From Aristolochia californica (lineage: Eukaryota; Streptophyta; Magnoliopsida; Piperales; Aristolochiaceae), in assembly GCA_029961685.1 (NCBI GenBank), contig JARWKL010000015.1:18660801-18724800 (forward strand): DNA of 64,000 bases, written 5' to 3'. This document shows, piece by piece, positions 10,801 to 22,238 of this stretch. The position numbers and the translations under genes were made by a program. The notes below the pieces were generated by a model. It did not search any database. It saw only the letters and a program-made list of their open reading frames with translations, and had not been told where the DNA came from. The stretch's first letter is position 1. Each line of letters begins with the position of its first letter.

Positions 10801-12560
10801 AGGGCCTTTACATAGAAAGGCAAAGGATGTCAGAAGAAAAAACAAAACCACTAAAGCTCCCCCTCACCCGGAAACTCACATCCAAAAAATCTGTGAAAGG
10901 CCTCCTTTCTACCCAAGCCAGCTCCTCGGACAATGGATCAATATCCTGGGCCTTTAGGCTGAGCTGTGGCACCCGCAAATCTTCATCCAGATCGTTGAGT
11001 GCCATGGGCATTTTGTTAAGTTGGGAGACGCCACCTCTATGAAGGTCAGGCTTAACATGGCAAGCCTATTCCTCATACATTTCCAAGAGAGGCATGGTTC
11101 CTCTGTCCTCAAGATCTCAGTCGGAAGCTTGATCTTATGGGTAAAGGTTGTTTCCTGGAATTATTCTCGGAGCAGGTTTTGGTTGTGTGTGAGAATGTGG
11201 TGGCAGATCTACCTTGATCCCATCCGGTTTGCACACTGGTCATTGACCATAATTGTCCAGGTGGCCAACCCTTCCCAGCCTCTCATGTGACGACCAATCA
11301 AAGATCCCCCACTGGCCCTCATCAGTTGACACACCAAATATTAAATTTAAAACTTCCCACCTACTCACTGCCAAAAGCCAAGTGTAGCAGAACCTAACCA
11401 CATTTTGACAAACTTGTTCCCCCTACCCAGATACTTTTTCTGTTCACCTTACTTCAAACAGCTTCCACTTTGAAAAGGATGGGACACTCTTACAATTAGT
11501 ATATGTCCCGAATCCCAATCTGGGGCGGCACACTACACTTGACCTCACAGTTTCCCATCTTATCCATCATGTCGACAAGTTTGCTCTCGGGTCAATGTGT
11601 CAACAAGCCCAAGCCCCTATGGCCTTCCAGAGAATCTTCTTCCAACTATAAAACTGAACCTAATAAAATGACACCACCCGTCTCTCTCTCCACTCAACAA
11701 ACAGACTTACCTTTTCTAGCAAATGCTGTTGCTGCATTCACTAAGCAACTCCACTCCTTCGATCTGCACCCCCCAATTTGGGGTGTCCCCCCCTCAAATT
11801 AGACCTTCACAATCACTTCTCTAACCAACCGAAAACAGAACGAGCATCCCCAACCCAAGCCGACACCATCAATCCCGGCGTCCTCCCAACACAAATCTGA
11901 GAAATTCAGGCCCCCCCCAGATTGGCCACCTATCAAAGACGAGGGAGATCCCAAACTTGCCAAACCTGGCAACTACTACTAGGAGAGTCAAGCAACCCAC
12001 CTCTCCAACTCCCTACTGACCCTGCGACACGAAGGCTATACTCACAATGCTGGGTGAAAATTTTCAGAAACTAATTGCTGAGCTACAATCAGAATGACAC
12101 AAGTATGATGAAGAGACCTTGAATCAGATGATGAAGCATGTAGTGCTAATGGGAGCGATATACTCGGGCCCACCGCCTGGAATCCAACCAGAATTGGCTC
12201 AGACCGGAAGCGTTCTGCAATCCGAAACCTTCTCAAATCTAGCAAGGCTAACATTGCTTTTCTTCAAGAAACTAACTTCCAGTGTATGATCAACCAAATT
12301 GTGAAGGAACTCTGGTGTTGTTTCTCACCTTGCATAGGCTGCTGTCAATGTTACTATACATGCTGGCGGAATCCTTGCTTTATGGAACTCGAATCTGGTG
12401 GACGTCATTGACGAGCAACTTAGCCCCCACTCAATCAGCCTCCTAATTTGGGACACGATTAGTGGCAACTTGTAGGTCATATCAGGGGTATATAGCCCAA
12501 CATAGTATTGCCACCACAATGCTTTTTTGGATGAGCTGCATGACATCTCTATTCGCTACT
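10800..12560 (+). mobile_element. LINE 5' half: ORF1-like region and endonuclease start
   Basis: From about 12190 the plus strand reads as the start of a LINE endonuclease: GSDRKRSAIRNLLKS, ANIAFLQETNF (about 12250), then GGILALWNSNLVDVIDEQ (about 12370-12420) and SGVYSP. The 1.3 kb before it is Pro/Ser-rich, broken, and sits where ORF1 and its linker should be; that part is inference. The copy is cut at about 12560 by copia sequence. With 10095-10800 it probably forms one inverted LINE insertion. Confidence 0.6.
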
Positions 12561-12566
12561 CTGACT

Positions 12567-13325
12567 CAGAGGAAATATGTCACTGAAATGCTTCAAGAGT
12601 ATGGACTTTTGGGGGCCAAACCAGCTGATACACCTATGGAAGTAGGACTTGTTCTTCATTATGATCAAAGTCCAAAATTGAGAAATAAACAATGTATCGA
12701 AGACTAGTAGGCGAACTCATATATGTCACAGTTATGGAGCATCCACGTAAGATTCACCTAGTGGCTGCACAGAGAATCTTACGATGTCTGAAAGGAGTAC
12801 CAGAAAAAAGTCTCCTTTTTAAGCCTAATAAACACTATAGAATTGAGGCTTTCTATGATGTTGATTATGCATGTTCCAAGCTTAACAGAAAATCAACCAC
12901 TAGGTACTATGTATTTCTGGCAGGAAACCTAGTTAGCTGGAATAGTAAAAAATAATGTTGTTGTTTGGTCCTGTGTAGAAGCTTAATATAGAGCATTGGC
13001 CCACACCGTCACTGAGCTAATGTGGGTGAAATCTGTTATCCAAGAATTAGGTTTCTATCTGAGGGATCCTATGATTATGTATTGTGAAACCAAACAATAA
13101 TCCTCATTGTGAGGAATCTGGTTTTTTATGAGAGTACGAAGCACATAGAGGTAGATTATCATTTCATCTGGGATGCAGTATTGAAAAAGTAGGTGACCGA
13201 TCCATATATTCGGTCTGGTGATCAAGTTGGGGATATCTTGACTAAAGCACTGGGAAAGCGTGAATTTTTTATCTTTTGTGGCAAGCTGGGATTAATCAAC
13301 ATAAACTCTTCAACTTGAGGGGGAG
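12567..13325 (+). mobile_element. Ty1/copia RT end and RNase H
   Basis: Plus-strand frames give QRKYVTEMLQEYGL (end of RT), IHLVAAQRILRCLKG, the RNase H core DVDYACSKLNRKSTTRYY with GGNLVSWNSKK-like residues, then KHIEVDYHFI and RSGDQVGDILTKALGKRE, and a polypurine tract GAGGGGGAG before the LTR. Stops at about 12705, 12953 and later disable it. It is the same family as 2645-3480. The 5' two thirds are missing. Confidence 0.85.
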
Positions 13326-13600
13326 TATTGAAAAAAAGTATAGGGGTATTTTGGTCATTTTAATTGATCTTTATTTATATGTCTTGATGTAATCTTGTTT
13401 TGTATGTTCAACTATGTCTATGCACCATGTTTCATGTAAAGAGGACACATAGAATAGGAAATATAAAAAAATGGGCTTTTAATTGAGGGCATTTGTGTAA
13501 TTGTACTTAAGATAGACTATTCTTCACTCTTTCTCGTCTCCACCTTCTCTACCTCTCATTCTCTTTTCTTAGTTTTTTCAAAGGTCTTCTGAATAGCTAG
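13326..13600 (+). mobile_element. LTR fragment of copia element C
   Basis: It begins TATTGAAAAAAAGTATAGGG (the expected TG mutated to TA) right after the polypurine tract and parallels the LTR at 3054: GTATTTTGGTCATTT, the TCTTGATGTAATCTTGTT block, then a CT-rich region. The 3' border is unclear and placed near 13600. Confidence 0.65.
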
Positions 13601-13869
13601 GAGAGGCATAATTGTAGTCTCTATTATGTTTTATGGCTAATGCATATGTGAGGTTAGTTTTGCCACTTTAACTTAAAATGACCAATTAGGTGTTGGGCTA
13701 TGAGGTTTATTTAAATCTTTTCACTATAACCTTTAATACTTAAGGAAGAACGGTCGATCTTTTACCTTGATTCCTGATTATTGAAACTAATGACAGTGAT
13801 ATTTACTTCTCAACTTGGTGTTTGCTGCTCTTAACTCTATTTTTCCAATCCTACAGAAACTTGCCTGCT

Positions 13870-14311
13870 AGACGATGAAGTAGCTTTGAAAATCCAACTA
13901 TAGACTCTTCTTCTCTTTCATTTGGGTGTAGGGATTGGAAATTGCTTGCCAAATCACCTTAGAAGATTTATTGTTATAATGGTGCCTATTCCTCTCTTGC
14001 CAAAGTCTTCATTTGCATATGTGTTTTAAACTGAGGGTTAAAACTAAAAGCACCCTGATTGATAAGCTTATTGAAAGATATGGGAAGCAGAACTTGAAGA
14101 TCAAATCTTGACATAAATTTAGACCAAATTTGATGAGAGAAATTGCAGTGAATCAGGATATGGTCCATAGTTTTGCTGTGAGCACCTCAGAAAATGCAAA
14201 ACCTGCTAGCAATGGTAACTCTATGGTTGCTCATGTTAATATTTTTCCCCTGGCAGCATTCCTGACAAAGAATTAGACCTTTGAGTGCCCTAATGCCTCC
14301 AGCAGAAGGTG
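13870..14311 (-). mobile_element. Second old LINE, 3' side (zf-RVT and linker)
   Basis: Minus-strand pieces FVRNAARGKILT, LPLLAGFAFSEVL (about 14260-14195), then DHILIHCNFSHQIWSKF (about 14165-14110) and RLWQERNRHHY (about 13995-13965) are the zinc finger and following linker of a LINE. Stops and frame shifts abound. The copy continues to the right of the inserted plus LINE, at 15259-15560. Confidence 0.75.
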
Positions 14312-14325
14312 ATAACCCAATTTGA
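14312..14325. repeat. Target-site duplication, left copy
   Basis: ATAACCCAATTTGA, repeated exactly at 15245-15258 after the A-rich tail of the inserted LINE. Confidence 0.85.
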
Positions 14326-15146
14326 CCAACTTGGGGTGGACACCATTTGTCCTTTTTGCCAAGTCGTCGAGGAAGCAGTCAACCACCTACTCCCATTATT
14401 TCCTTTCTCTTGGGGGATTTGGACGTTGATTCTCAATCGAATTGGGTTCCAGTTCTGCTTTCCTGTGGATCTTCCCGCAGCCTGTCAGATGCTTGCAGGG
14501 ACTGCCATCCCCGGTCTTGGGAAAATGATGATCTTGGCATGCTCGGTTTTCATTCCTTGGGGTCTCTGGTTAGAGTGAAATCAAAGGAGATTCAGTGCCA
14601 AGTTTGAATCCCAAGGAAGAGTCATTGCTACATGGCTCCATTCTAGGAAAACCTTTTCCCCCTTCTCGGGATCTTCCATCAGAGATAATTGGAGTTGTCT
14701 TTCCTAGTTCCTAGTTGTTCTTGAAAGGACCCCACCGTCAGCCGGTGACCTTAAGTTAAACTTTGATGGCTCCTTTCTCGGCAACCTTGGGTTAGCAGGA
14801 TTTGGTGGAGTTGTTCGTGTCTAGGGAACCAAATCATCTCCTTCACCAGCCCTCTTGGTATCGCGAACTCCACAACGGCCGAGCTCCACGGCCTTCTTAA
14901 TGGGTTCCGTGTTTTCAGTGATCACTGCGCTGGCCCCATTCACATCGAGGGAGATTCTAAGGTGGTGATCGGTTGGTGTGAGCAATCCTCAGCGCTTCTG
15001 TGGTGTCATTGGGACACTTTTTTAAAAAATTATGGAAAATTGTTAGCCGTTTTAATTGTTTTTTGTCTCACAATCCCGAGATCTGCAAATTTTGTGGCCG
15101 ATGGTTTGGCCAAAATAGGGAGCTTCCTTGTTGTTAGGGGTTAGGT

Positions 15147-15184
<38 letters not shown>

Positions 15185-15244
15185 TTCCCTTTTTTGTTTC
15201 CTTTGGTTATTTCTCTTAATAAAATCACCTTTCATAAAATAAAA
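14326..15244 (+). mobile_element. 5'-truncated LINE nested in the second old LINE
   Basis: The insertion starts in the zinc finger (CPFCQVVEEAVNHLL, about 14351) and runs through WGLWLE (about 14575) to RNase H (EGDSKVVIGWC about 14950, PRSANFVADGLAKIG about 15078). It ends in AATAAAATCACCTTTCAT and an A-rich tail. Stops near 14578 and 14707 and a frame slip near 14820 inactivate it. A run of 37 C replaces the usual pyrimidine stretch after the RNase H stop. It belongs to the main plus-strand LINE family. Confidence 0.9.
15148..15184. repeat. Poly-C run of 37
   Basis: 37 consecutive C in the short 3' UTR of the LINE. Related copies have only mixed T/C here. It could be slippage after insertion or a sequencing or assembly artefact. 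Confidence 0.9.
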
Positions 15245-15258
15245 ATAACCCAATTTGA
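15245..15258. repeat. Target-site duplication, right copy
   Basis: ATAACCCAATTTGA, identical to 14312-14325. Confidence 0.85.
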
Positions 15259-15560
15259 GAGCATACATGCTCGAGGAAGAGGGGCTCAAATCAAATCATC
15301 TTGCCATTAGCACGGAGGTAATGACCCTCCAACAGTGATGGGAGATAACATATCTATCCATCTCATTATTATTTAGATTCCTCCTGAATTGAACATTGTA
15401 GCCAACCACAAGCCCATCAAATTGACAAGCGATCAATCCATTAGTGAAACAAGGAACCATCTCCCACATGAAACCGGGACTGATCCTTGAAATTTGCTAA
15501 ATTTAATAATATTCTCCAAATAGGAGATTTAGACTTTATTTTACATGAATTGTCTGGCCA
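15259..15560 (-). mobile_element. Second old LINE, 5' side (pre-zinc-finger region)
   Basis: Minus-strand frames give YNVQFRRNLNNNEMDRYV (about 15400-15345) and QDDLIWAPLPRACMLS (about 15300-15260), matching the RNLND-E and DKLIWWP-like segments upstream of the zf-RVT finger. It is the continuation of 13870-14311, interrupted by the plus-strand LINE. Confidence 0.7.
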
Positions 15561-15883
15561 CAAGGTATTTGGCTAACTTTTAAGTTTAACACCATTTCTC
15601 CAGAAACTGTCAATATGAATTTTTCTTGATAAAAATGCTGATATCTCAGGTATTTGATGAAATGTCAACTGAAATTTTCAACCATTAATGATACTTCTTT
15701 TTCTTCATCTTTGGCTGGAATTGAATGGAAAACTAAAACTACTACTCAAAACCTGAGCGTTGATACGAATATATATATTTTTTTTAAAGCTAGTTTCATT
15801 AGGCAGAGCCAAACAACTGTTGATACTATGTTAGAATTCAAAGCTTGGAAAAATAAAATAAAAATAAAGAAGAAAGAAAAATT
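15561..15883. other. AT-rich spacer
   Basis: No recognisable feature. Confidence 0.5.
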
Positions 15884-15888
15884 AGGAG

Positions 15889-16313
15889 TGTGAAGTTGGG
15901 TCCAAGGCCCTATCCCAAAATGACTAGCCACCTTAGGAAACCTATTTCCCAACTTATAAACTCAAAATTTTTGTACTCACTAATCCATGTGGGACTATTC
16001 TTTAACACTCCCCCTCACGTGTAGACCCTCTTTTTGTGGTTCTACAGGTGGATAATTTAGGAGTAGGCAGTTTAGGTGTAGGCCCTCTTTTGTTGCTCTA
16101 CAAAAGGATAGTTTAGGTGTAGGCCCTCTTTTTGTGGCTCTACAAGTAGATAGTTTAGGTGCAGGCCCACGTATGAGTACCTGCTCTGATACCATGTGAA
16201 GTTAGGTCCAAGGCCCTATCCCAAAATGACTAGCCACCTTAGGAAACCTTTTTCCCAACTAATAAACTCAAGATCTTTGTACTCACTAATCCATGTGGGA
16301 CTATTCCTTAACA
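15889..16313 (-). mobile_element. TRIM (miniature LTR retrotransposon), copy 1
   Basis: Two 119-base direct repeats (15889-16007 and 16195-16313) flank a 187-base interior without coding capacity. On the minus strand the LTR starts TGTTAAGGAATAGTCCCACA. The interior starts directly with TGGTATCAGAGC (plus positions 16183-16194), the usual tRNA-iMet primer site, and ends with a GAGGGGGAG polypurine tract (16008-16018). A 5-base target duplication AGGAG lies at 15884-15888 and 16314-16318. The interior holds about three imperfect 40-base repeats around TGTAGGCCCTCTTTT. It lies 230 bases upstream of the first visible RUS exon. It would need enzymes from another element to move. Confidence 0.92.
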
Positions 16314-16318
16314 AGGAG

Positions 16319-16547
16319 TACATGAGGAAAATGAGAAACAAGAAAGAGTGGAAAAGATGATGAAGATGGGGTCAGTCAGATTAGGCATAACTCTCACTTT
16401 CCTAGTTTGATTGAGAGTAAACCTAGTATGTTAACTTAATGAAGAATTATATGAAAAAAAACTCCAAACCCTATAGCTCGTGTATCTTTATTATTTATGA
16501 GTTTGGATGAACTGCAGTATTTCCTCTTTAGTTCGTTATTGATGCAG
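16319..16547 (+). other. Probable end of an intron of the RUS-like gene
   Basis: Non-coding sequence ending with a splice acceptor (GATGCAG) at 16547. No upstream exon was seen. Confidence 0.5.
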
Positions 16548-18055
16548 GTAATTGCTAAAGGTGAAGCTCAAGGGATGGTGAGCAAGACTCTTGGAATCAT
16601 GCTTGGACTTGCTTTGGCTAACTACATTGGCTCATCCACCCCACTAGCTGTCGCGTCTTTCACGGTAGTTAGTGGGTTCCACATGTTTTGCAATCTCAAG
16701 TCATACCAATCTGTCCAACTAAGGACATTGAATCCTTACCGTGCAAGTAAATCCCTTCTGTATTCTGTATCCTCTTAGTTTCTGAGATATGAAAATAATA
16801 GTGAAACCCTCTTATGGAAGTCACAGTTAAAAAATTTTGCACTGAGCTATATTTTTGAATTTCAGTTCATGCATGCAAGTTACTAATATATTCTAAAATA
16901 AATAAAAAAATTGACGTCTTAAAAATATGAAATTTTGAATTTGAGCACCACTTTTGTGTTAACCTTGATGGATAAATCACCAACATCATGGACCTTCAGA
17001 GCTTATAGGGCTTACGACATTTTGTTGTGTGTTTTTTAGGTCATTCTTTAGCAGCTTCATAAACTAGTTGCTGGTTTTGTTGGAAGCATGTTTTATGAAA
17101 TATACCTCAAATTTCATTTTGATACATTTATTTATTTTACCTGGAAGGATCCTTGTGTCATTTGCTCATATTTAGAGTTGTTTGTAACAGGTCTTATTTT
17201 CAGTGAGTATCTGTTAAGTGGCCAAGTCCCACCTGTAAAAGAAGTCAACAATGAGGAACCACTTTTTCCAGGTCTTCCATTGATAAATGTGTCCTCTACG
17301 CACGAAGTAGGTGGTTTCTCCATGAGTTAAAAATGTTTTACATTGCCAAATCAAGCCACATAAATCATTTTTGTGTAGGTGCACAAGTGGTTTTTACCTT
17401 TCAAATTACAACAAACGTGCTGAAGAGGACTATGAGTTCAAACCTTTTCAAATTTTTTAACAAATACTGTTCATATCCATGACATGCAGTTTTTTTCTTA
17501 GGTGATGCAGCATGGAATACTCTCTGCGGAAGCTAAAGATGCTGCAGCCCAAATTGGGAGCCGACTGCAGCTTGGAACTAAGCTCAGTGAGTTGATTAAC
17601 GATGAGGAGGATGTGTTTGCCCTTTTTGATCTATTCATGAAGGAAGGATACATTTTGACAGAGCATAAAAGAAAATTTTGTGTAAGTGAACCAATAATTT
17701 TCTTTCTGCATTAGTGACGGAAGTTTGAGCAAGCTTCATAATGGTTTGTGGTAATTTTGGGTTTTGTTAGGTGATACTAAAGGAAGGATTGTCACCAGAT
17801 GATATGCTTAAATCATTGTTCCACGTCAACTTTCTATACTGGCTGGAAAGGAATGCAGGTATTGAATCAAGGGGCACTGTTGATGACTGCAGACCGGGTG
17901 GAAGGTTGCAAGTATCTTTGGACTACGTGGAAAGAGAATTCAACCATGTCAAACTCGATGGGCAAGTAGTTGGGTGGGCTATGGAAGGGCTTATTGCTAG
18001 ACCAATGCCCAATAGCATCCGACCAGTCTATGCAGCTGCAGCACAGAAAATGTAA
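16548..18055 (+). CDS. RUS5: Root UV-B sensitive (RUS/DUF647) protein, last four exons
   Basis: Exons: 16548-16746, 17191-17306, 17502-17681 and 17771-18055 (stop). They join in frame with GT-AG introns and give the last 259 residues. Family features are [13 protein letters not shown] at the start, [62 protein letters not shown] and [16 protein letters not shown] proteins act in UV-B and auxin responses and root growth; some are membrane-associated. The RUS5-type assignment is from memory of the C-terminal half. The N-terminal half of DUF647 is missing. Either its exons lie left of the window behind a giant TE-filled intron, or the gene is 5'-truncated. The visible exons have no stop or frameshift. 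Confidence 0.85.
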
Positions 18056-19381
18056 GGCACTTTCATACTGTGGTCAAGGAAGCATATAACAACAAAATAT
18101 GTTGCGTTGGTTCAGGTTGGCGCCTTAGGACTGATTCTAGCGTGAGAAAAAACGTGTATCTCAATGTGGTAATGCAAAAAACGGACGTATTGGATATAGT
18201 GAAAAATCCAATTCAATCGACTTAGTTGTCTTGGCTAGTAGATGAGCTGCATTTAAGCATTAGACCTGCTACTAGTCTCTTAAAAACATCTTACAGGTGA
18301 AAGTCGATCAGGTGACTTTATAAAGGGAATACACGTACATAGCAGTGATGCATCCTCCTTTGACCCCTGCTGGATACGAGTGATAGAACCTCAGTTCACG
18401 GCAAGCTCAAGAAAAAAGAGAATCGTAAGGTCTTCAAGCCCAAACACAAGAGTTTGGATTTGATATTGGGGGAGAGGGTGTGAGATCAAGGGTAACAATT
18501 TTTTTCAGATTTATTTACTCAATTACATGGGGTCTTCGACTCACTTTTCTTTCCATCTAGTACTTTTTATGACTCTTAAGCTCAAAGATTTGAAATTCTA
18601 TAATTTCACTTTAAGTGATTAAATGCTACAATCGATGCTTTATTTGTAGTAGCGAGCCATATTTATATAGCATCAATCAAAATAGGGTTAAAAAAATCTT
18701 TATTTGATGGGATTTCTTTTTATTCCTCTTAAGTTCCTTTGGACCAAAAAATGGTAACTGATGAATTTTTTTGGTCTTCCCTTTGAAAAGACAACTGATC
18801 ATGAGAGTTGTTTTATTTGAAAGAGAATGGTTGGTTTTCCTATTGTCGAGATTACTACGAAAGGGGTGCATGTAATTAATGTTTGGTTCTTACCTAAGTT
18901 TTGAAGCCGAAAATGGGGGAAATAAGTAGAAATTAGGGGAATTGGACCCGAAATGAGGAAATTGGAAGAAGTTTGAGACGAGAGAGGTGAGAAAAGGGCC
19001 GAGAGAGGTGAGAGGCACATGGACGGCAGGGAGGTTTGAGAGGCGAGAGGGAACCTCGTGATGCAGAGATGGGAGAGAGGGCTGAGAGACGTAGAGAGAG
19101 AGGGAAGAGAGGAAAGCACGGGAGTGTGTAGCTTCACTCTAGCTCACACGAGTGAAATGAGATGAACTAGGATTTTGGTGGGAATCTTGATTCATCCATT
19201 TTGCTCAAGAGTTGGTTCAAGTGAACGAATTGGTTTATCCACTTGAACTCAGCTCGAGGCCTGTACTAACGCCTTATTTTTTAGTGACAATGTAATCAAT
19301 TACACTTTCACTTGAACCCGAATTGCAATAACCCCCCTCCCCCCCCCCCCCCCCCCCCCTAATCATTATCACGATACCTTA
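18056..19381. other. RUS 3' flank and intergenic DNA
   Basis: The 3' UTR is expected in the first few hundred bases. 18960-19130 is purine-rich (GAGAGAGG-type) low-complexity sequence that opens a spurious long frame. A C-run lies at 19332-19359. No gene is recognised. Confidence 0.5.
19332..19359. repeat. C-rich homopolymer
   Basis: Six C, one T, then 21 C. Confidence 0.9.
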
Positions 19382-22210
19382 TCAACTTGAATTCATTTGA
19401 AAAAAAATAGAAATTTCATAGTCAAAGGTATCTTTGAGATAGTGAAAAATCCTCCTAATTGCCTTCGAGTGCGTTTTAGAGGGATTTTCCATGAATCGAC
19501 TCATAATTCTAACTGCAAACAAAATATCAGGCTTGGTAAAAGTCATGTACCTCAAACTTTCCCCAAGTCTTTTAAATAAAGTTGGGTCTACTCTTACTCC
19601 ATCCTCCATTTTGAAATTTTCATGGCATATTCTATGGGAGTATTGGTGGGATTACATTCACCATGTTGAATTTCTTGATCACTTAAGTCTCTTGAGAGAT
19701 GAAAATACTATCTTCCTTTTGTTTTACTTAAACTCCCAAGTAGTAAGACATGATGCCCATATCGCTCATTTCAAATTCTTGAGTCATAGTCTTCAAACAT
19801 TCTTGGATTGTTTCTTGTGAAAATAAGATCATCCACATATACACAAACAAAAAATAATCCCCCATTTTCTCGTTTTACAGAAAGTGCATATTCATGCATG
19901 CACCTAGTAAAACCATTCTCTTGGAAATACTTATCAAAATAGTTGTTTCAAGCTTTGGTGCTTGCTTAAGTCTATACAAAGTCTTCTTCAATAATAGTAC
20001 TTTGTCTTCATGACTTTTTACAACATATCCTAATGGTTGTTCAGAAAAGCGGACTTTACATCCATTTGATGAATCTTCCAATGATTTTGAGTTGCAAGAG
20101 AAATTAACAATCGGATTGTCTCTAGGCAAGTAGCAGGAGCAAATACTTATTCATAGTCAATGCATTGTTTATTCTTATACCCCTTAGCAACTAACTACGT
20201 TTTGTATCTCTCTACTTTCCCCTTGGAATTCTTCTTGGCTTTGAATACCCATTTAGCTCTGATAGCCCGATGATCACTTGGAAGAGAAACAAGTTCCCAA
20301 GTGTTATTCTTTTCAATAGCTTGAATTTATTCATTCATGGCTTGTGTCCACCTTTTCTCTTTTACAATTTCTTCAAAACTCAAAGGTTTATCATTAGAGA
20401 AAAACAAAAAAAGTTTTCATCTTCTAACCTTTCAATTTCATTGTAGATGCCTTCAAGGCTTTGGTATCTTTGAGGTCCTTTACTTGAGCAAGATGAAGGT
20501 GAATGCAATAACGATGATGTTTGAGAGAATGAAGTTGGTGAGGTTGGAAGAGTAATTTCACCTTGAGTTTGTTGCATTGCAGACCCTTCTTCTTCAAAGT
20601 ATGGAAGAAAATCATAGACTATTTCCTCATTAGCACTCCAATCCCATGAAGCAACTTCTTCAAACTCAACATCTCTACTAATTAGAATTTTATTATTGTT
20701 AGGATTGAAGACCTTGTAGCCTTTTGAATTTTCGTCATAGCCAATGAACACAAACTTCTTGTCTCTATCATCGAGCTTAGATCTCTCTTGTTCTAGAACA
20801 TGAATATAGGCCACTGATCCAAAAACTCGCAAGTGTAACACACTTGACTTCCGTCCACTCCATGCTTCTTGGAGCATTACTTTCTTTAAGCTTTTTGTTG
20901 ACAATCGATTTGAGAGATAGACTGCACAAACAATAGTTTCTACACAAAATTCTTTTGGCATCATCTTGTTCTTCAACGTAGTTCTAGCTATGCTGAGGAT
21001 TGTTCTATTTTTTTTTCTCTCTGCAACTCCATTTTTTTGTGGTGGTCTAGGAACTATCAAAGGGCGACAAATTCCATGTATTTCGCAAAAGTTCTAGAAT
21101 TTATTGGAAGTGAATTCTCGTCCTCGATAGGTTTGTAGTGCTTTAATCTCATAGCCATTTTCTTCTTAGATAAAACTTTAAACTTTTTAATACCTCAAAA
21201 GCCTTACTCTTGTACTCCAAAAAATATAACCGTGTTTTTCTAGAAAAATCATCGATAAAAATGATAAAGTAAGAGTTTTTTTACCAAGAAATTGAGGTTT
21301 GATAGGACCCCTCACATCAGCATAGATTAGTTCAAGTGGAGTGGTGACTCTTCTAGTGGACTGTTTCAGAAAACTCTTTTTTGAATGTTTGCCAAGTAAG
21401 TAGGAACGCTTCACATACTTGATTAGGATTATTAACTTTTGGAATGCCCTTCACCATATTTTTCTCTCCCAAGTCTCTTAGTCCTCTAAAGTTTAGATAA
21501 CCAAATCTCATGTGTCAAATCCATGATAGATCTTTCACACAAACTTTTAAACACACTGCTCCAATGTTCTTCATATTAAGCATAAACATTTGATTCTTTG
21601 TCATTGTGACCTTAGCGATAAGATTGGTCTCTCGATCTCTAAGCCAAAGAAACTGATCTTCCATGGTGATTTTATAACCACTTTCCAAAAGTTGCCCAAT
21701 ATTCAAAATATTACTTTTCATCTTGGGAAAGTAATAAACATTATGAAGAATTTTGTGGCATCTACCTTTTATTTGAAATAAGATCATACCTTTGTCTTTA
21801 ATCTCCACCTTTGTATCGTTACCAAAACGTGTCTGGCCTATTATATCAAGTTCTACAAATTTGCTTTTATCACCTGTCATGTGGTTACTAGCGCTATTAT
21901 CAAAGTACCATGTACTATTTTCTCCAATTGGTTCATCATTTAGTGAAAGGAATAGTAAAGGCCCCCCAACATCTTCCTTGTACTCAATCAATTTTGACTA
22001 TTCATCTACTTTCTTGAATTGATACTTCCATGAATAATGTCCATATTTTCGACAAAAATAACATTCAATTTTAGATTTTTCAATTCCTACTTCATTATTT
22101 CTCCAATGATTGGCTCTGTCATTGTATCTTATTCATCCTTTTCCACGACCTTTGCCTTTAATTCTCCAATTTTAGATTTGTCAATTCTTCCTCGTTTGTT
22201 GCTCTATCAG
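19382..22210 (-). mobile_element. Decayed Ty1/copia element B (gag knuckle to RT), no LTRs seen
   Basis: Minus-strand order from the right: a CCHC-like knuckle (CYFCRKYGHYSWKY, about 22070-22025), protease WYFDNSASNHMTG (about 21910-21870), pre-integrase, integrase (LELIYADVRGPIKP about 21340-21300; KNGVAERKNRTI-like about 21040), and IN C-terminus (FIGYDENSKGYKVFNP about 20755). RT follows with LYRLKQAPK (about 19980), and TKPDILFAVRIMSRFMENP (about 19540). Frames break in at least five places and RNase H is missing. The pol order is typical of copia. The SASNHMTG protease shows an N-for-T change after the active Asp. It is inactive, and distinct from the intact element at 23290. Confidence 0.88.
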
Positions 22211-22238
22211 AAATAACACATGTGATAGAGCAACAAAC
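22194..22238. repeat. Perfect 16-base hairpin
   Basis: GTTTGTTGCTCTATCA (22194-22209) and its exact reverse complement (22223-22238) are separated by 13 bases, at the 5' edge of copia element B. Confidence 0.8.

Noticed and set aside
18799..19137. 112-codon minus-strand frame
   Set aside because: Comes from GAGAGAGG low-complexity sequence; Ser/Leu/Pro-rich translation without domain features.
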